From Pseudomonadota bacterium (GTDB lineage: Bacteria; Pseudomonadota; Alphaproteobacteria; Rhodobacterales; Rhodobacteraceae), in the NCBI GenBank assembly GCA_018240425.1, contig JAFEFU010000049.1:1-64000 (forward strand): 64,000 nt of DNA, written 5' to 3'. The notes beneath the pieces were generated by a model. The model ran no database searches, was not told the DNA's origin, and saw only the letters and a list, made by a program, of their open reading frames with translations. Positions 63,537 to 64,000 of this stretch are shown one piece after another. Each line of letters opens with the position of its first letter. Position 1 is the first letter of the stretch. The position numbers and the translations under genes were made by a program.

Positions 63537-64000
63537 CGCAGGACCCCGACAAGATCCGCTGCGACGCCTGCCCCGTGATGTGCTACATCGCCCCGGGCCA
63601 GACCGGGGCCTGCGACCGCTACGCCAACCACGAGGGCCGGATCGTGCGCTGCGATCCGGTCACGATCCTGTCGCGCACCATCGGGCAGGGCGGCCGGGTG
63701 GTGCCCTTCGCCGGGCCGGCCTGGGACGGCGAGGTGCTGCGCCCGGCCGATGTGTTCGTGACCGGCATCGGCGCGGGAACGACCTATCCCGACTACAAGC
63801 CCGCGCCCTTCATCGTCTCGTCGGTGGTCGACGGCGCCGACATGGTGACCGTCGTGACCGAAGCGATCTTTTCCTATTGCGGGGTGAAGGTGAAGATCGA
63901 CACCGACCGTTTCCTCGGTCCCGAAGGCGCGGCGGTGCGGGCCGCGGGCGAGGCGGTCGGCCATGTGACCACGGCCGAATACGGCAGCCAGATGCTGTCC
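63533..64000 (+). CDS. 6-hydroxynicotinate reductase-like Fe-S protein (partial)
   Basis: Only the first 156 codons are in the window; the gene continues past the right edge. It opens MTQDPDKIRCDACPVMC and continues APGQTGACDRYAN, a C-x2-C-x3-C-x8-C array for a [4Fe-4S] cluster. By memory this matches proteins annotated as 6-hydroxynicotinate reductase. The ATG overlaps the hydroxylase stop (ATGA). With the NicR-like repressor and hydroxylase it suggests reductive 6-hydroxynicotinate catabolism, though the hydroxylase substrate is unproven. Confidence 0.8.
   Translation, partial: MTQDPDKIRCDACPVMCYIAPGQTGACDRYANHEGRIVRCDPVTILSRTIGQGGRVVPFAGPAWDGEVLRPADVFVTGIGAGTTYPDYKPAPFIVSSVVDGADMVTVVTEAIFSYCGVKVKIDTDRFLGPEGAAVRAAGEAVGHVTTAEYGSQMLS

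Overview
The window is one stretch of a GC-rich (roughly two-thirds G+C by eye) alphaproteobacterial chromosome, most likely Rhodobacteraceae (Rhodobacter/Paracoccus relatives). The main evidence is a 2Fe-2S ferredoxin very like Rhodobacter capsulatus FdVI, a phaZ / phaC-phaP-phaR locus with CTGCN3GCAG (PhaR-type) sites, a SAM-II riboswitch before metZ, a Fur/Mur-type box before mntH, and short hairpin repeats of a kind common in this family. About 62 genes, one tRNA and several RNA or regulatory elements can be supported. No plasmid, phage, IS element or CRISPR array is seen.

Layout. 1-570 is a gene-free tract packed with perfect hairpins. It is followed by a low-GC gene resembling a PD-(D/E)XK nuclease, lying directly downstream of pyrG. 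1.3-9.6 kb is housekeeping: pyrG, secG, a VOC protein, purA, a DUF2842 protein, a long Ala/Glu-rich protein, thiamine pyrophosphokinase and a DMT exporter. 9.7-13.4 kb holds sdaA, a glutathione transferase and mntH with its operator. 13.4-20.7 kb holds an EF-hand protein, rpiA, gor, hflK-hflC, a DegP-type protease and ferredoxin VI. 20.7-27.8 kb holds bestrophin-purD, xseA, an AlkB-like hydroxylase with a coupled exported protein, ftsY and a YciB homologue. 27.8-30.7 kb holds SAM-II/metZ, folE2 and a cold-shock protein.

30.8-33.4 kb is a four-gene operon matching the bufferin (copper-binding RiPP) type: DUF2282 precursor, DUF692 MNIO enzyme, DUF2063 partner and DoxX protein. A truncated second precursor sits just upstream of the intact one. 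33.4-41.7 kb holds thrS, a hydrolase, the PHB locus and a LysR regulator. 41.7-47.8 kb is a gamma-glutamyl-polyamine type catabolic cluster: two glutamine-synthetase-like ligases, a class I amidotransferase, an FAD amine oxidase and a DegT-type aminotransferase. 48-51.7 kb holds PhnD-like, TerB-like and DUF2478 proteins and a fused iron-type ABC permease.

After tRNA-Thr(UGU) at 51.7 kb, base composition falls and a surface-glycan style module appears (epimerase, glycosyltransferase, sulfotransferase, RgpF-like protein). This is a candidate island. 57.7-64 kb holds a cyclase/TolB-like/TPR protein and then a MarR-controlled molybdenum-hydroxylase operon: FAD subunit, a fused 2Fe-2S/Mo subunit, and the start of a 6-hydroxynicotinate-reductase-like Fe-S protein. 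The operon probably serves N-heterocycle (nicotinate-type) catabolism.

Many genes overlap by ATGA/GTGA/TGATG junctions, so translational coupling is common here. Family assignments come from reading motifs and from memory of the families. No database search was run.
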